Shown here in pieces: positions 6,095 through 6,568 of a DNA stretch of 6,568 nucleotides. The translations under genes and the position numbers were made by a program. Origin of the DNA: Spirochaetales bacterium (GTDB lineage Bacteria; Spirochaetota; Spirochaetia; Sphaerochaetales; Sphaerochaetaceae); the NCBI GenBank assembly GCA_017632495.1, contig JAGBRG010000085.1, positions 1 to 6,568 on the forward strand. Direction: 5' to 3'. Positions within the stretch are counted from its first letter, which is position 1, and every line of letters starts with the position of its first letter. Under the pieces are notes generated by a model. It saw only the letters and a list, made by a program, of their open reading frames with translations, did not search any database and had not been told where the DNA came from.

Positions 6095-6426
6095 GAAGGT
6101 TCGACAAGCAATCGCTTCGGCTTTTAGCCGGAGAGGAAAGTCCGAGCTCCACAGGACATGATGCCGGGTAACACCCGGGAGCCGTAAGGCTACAGAAAGT
6201 GCAACAGAAAATATACCGCCTGTTTGCAGGTAAGGTTGAAATGGCGGGGTAAGAGCCCACCGGGAAGGCAGTAATGCGTTCCGCATGGTAAACCTCATCA
6301 GGAGCAAGGCCAAGAAGCATGTGGATTGTCCGTCCTATACATGCGGGTAGGCTGCTAGAGACTGACGGAGACGTCAGTACCAGATAGATGATTGCATAAA
6401 CAGAACTCGGCTTATGGAGGACCTTC
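6095..6426 (+). ncRNA. rnpB: RNase P RNA (bacterial type A), catalytic subunit
   Basis: The ribozyme that removes 5' leaders from pre-tRNAs, acting with the RnpA protein. The conserved P4 core is present: GAGGAAAGTCCGAGCTCC (6133-6150) and CAGAACTCGGCTTAT (6401-6415), with CCGAG/CTCGG pairing. ACAGAAAGTGCAACAGAAA (6192-6210) and AAGAGCCCACCGG (6251-6263) are further conserved blocks, as is AGCAAGGCCAAGAAG (6303-6317). P1 is GAAGGTTC/GGACCTTC (6095-6102 and 6419-6426) and P2 is GCAATC/GATTGC (6108-6113 and 6390-6395). P9 has a GTAA tetraloop (6181-6190). P16 is GCATGT/ACATGC. P18 is a perfect 7-bp stem with a GAGA loop (6361-6378). The P16-P17 elements indicate type A. GGT at 6287-6289 corresponds to the L15 site that pairs with tRNA CCA. 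At about 332 nt it is shorter than E. coli (377), with a short P3. Ends are set by P1. Confidence 0.95.
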
Positions 6427-6439
6427 TTTGTTTTTAAAT

Positions 6440-6447
6440 AGGGGGAA
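6440..6447 (+). promoter_or_regulatory. Ribosome binding site of the lipoprotein gene, sequestered in a stem
   Basis: AGGGGGAA lies 5 nt before the ATG at 6453 and supports that start. Seven of its eight bases fall in the left arm of the hairpin, so the folded mRNA should block ribosome entry. Confidence 0.6.
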
Positions 6448-6492
6448 TTGCAATGGAAAGTAGATTCAGGCCTGCATTCCCCCTTTTTGTTT
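6440..6492 (+). terminator. Terminator-like hairpin with U-tract that overlaps the ribosome site and start of the next gene
   Basis: GGGGGAAT (6441-6448) pairs perfectly with ATTCCCCC (6476-6483). Skipping T6449, GCA (6450-6452) also pairs with TGC (6473-6475). TTTTTGTTTT (6484-6493) follows directly, as in an intrinsic terminator, so rnpB transcripts could end here, 14-66 nt past P1. The left arm is the Shine-Dalgarno region and the right arm is codons 8-11 of the lipoprotein gene. The U-tract encodes hydrophobic signal-peptide residues, so some of the resemblance could come from coding needs. Confidence 0.55.
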
Positions 6493-6568
6493 TATTACTT
6501 TCCTTCATTCTTCTTATCTCATGTTCAAATCCTCAGCAGAACTATGACAAAGGCCGATATGAGGAGAC
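6453..6568 (+). CDS. Putative lipoprotein, N-terminal fragment; 3' end outside window
   Basis: Only the first 38 codons are in the window. They show a classic lipoprotein signal: a short basic N region (MESRFRP), a hydrophobic core (about residues 8-22, with FPLFVLLLSFILL), and a lipobox LISC with C24 as the predicted lipidated residue, followed by a polar SNPQQN stretch. The mature start YDKGRYEE resembles the first helix of a tetratricopeptide repeat, so a TPR-type envelope lipoprotein is possible, but the visible part is too short to be sure. The start is supported by AGGGGGAA 5 nt upstream. This ribosome site and codons 8-11 lie in a strong hairpin, which may limit expression. The gene follows rnpB by 26 nt. 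Confidence 0.8.
   Translation, partial: MESRFRPAFPLFVLLLSFILLISCSNPQQNYDKGRYEE

Noticed and set aside
5598..6320. 240-aa minus-strand reading frame
   Set aside because: It lies antisense to both the zinc-ribbon gene and the conserved rnpB core; no credible start or domain.

Overview
All genes in this window are on the + strand. They are housekeeping genes of an information-processing neighbourhood, flanked by the cut end of a permease gene and the cut start of a lipoprotein gene. The core order is ykgJ-like, dnaG, rpoD, zinc-ribbon coiled-coil protein, RNase P RNA, lipoprotein. From memory, and not checked here, this resembles treponemes and related spirochaetes, so a spirochaete host is my best inference. 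Support comes from the RpoD/DnaG style and the lipoprotein signal. No single sequence feature proves it.

Layout. Positions 1-613 hold the C-terminal half of a UraA-type uracil permease. Positions 614-926 hold a long nested inverted repeat, possible tRNA promoter elements, tRNA-Thr(UGU), tRNA-Tyr(GUA) and a possible terminator. Positions 927-6083 hold four tightly packed genes: a YkgJ-family Cys-cluster protein, DNA primase, the primary sigma factor, and a C4 zinc-ribbon protein of the FlgZ/CdsZ (HP0958/CT398) family. Their spacings are 6, 3 and 30 nt. Type A RNase P RNA (rnpB, about 6095-6426) begins only 11 nt after the last of these. From 6453 a lipoprotein gene starts and runs off the window.

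Functionally, dnaG-rpoD is the back half of the classical macromolecular synthesis operon: replication priming plus housekeeping transcription initiation. RNase P RNA downstream and two tRNA genes upstream add tRNA supply and maturation. No mobile element, CRISPR array or phage gene is visible, and no stretch longer than 300 bases lacks a gene.

I found no convincing new multi-gene system. The most notable signal is at 6440-6492. There a terminator-like hairpin with a U-tract contains the Shine-Dalgarno sequence and first codons of the lipoprotein gene. It could end rnpB transcription, hide the lipoprotein ribosome site, or both. Second-tier oddities are helix mismatches in tRNA-Thr, a C at the normally invariant T-loop position 55 of tRNA-Tyr, and the nested inverted repeat before the tRNAs.
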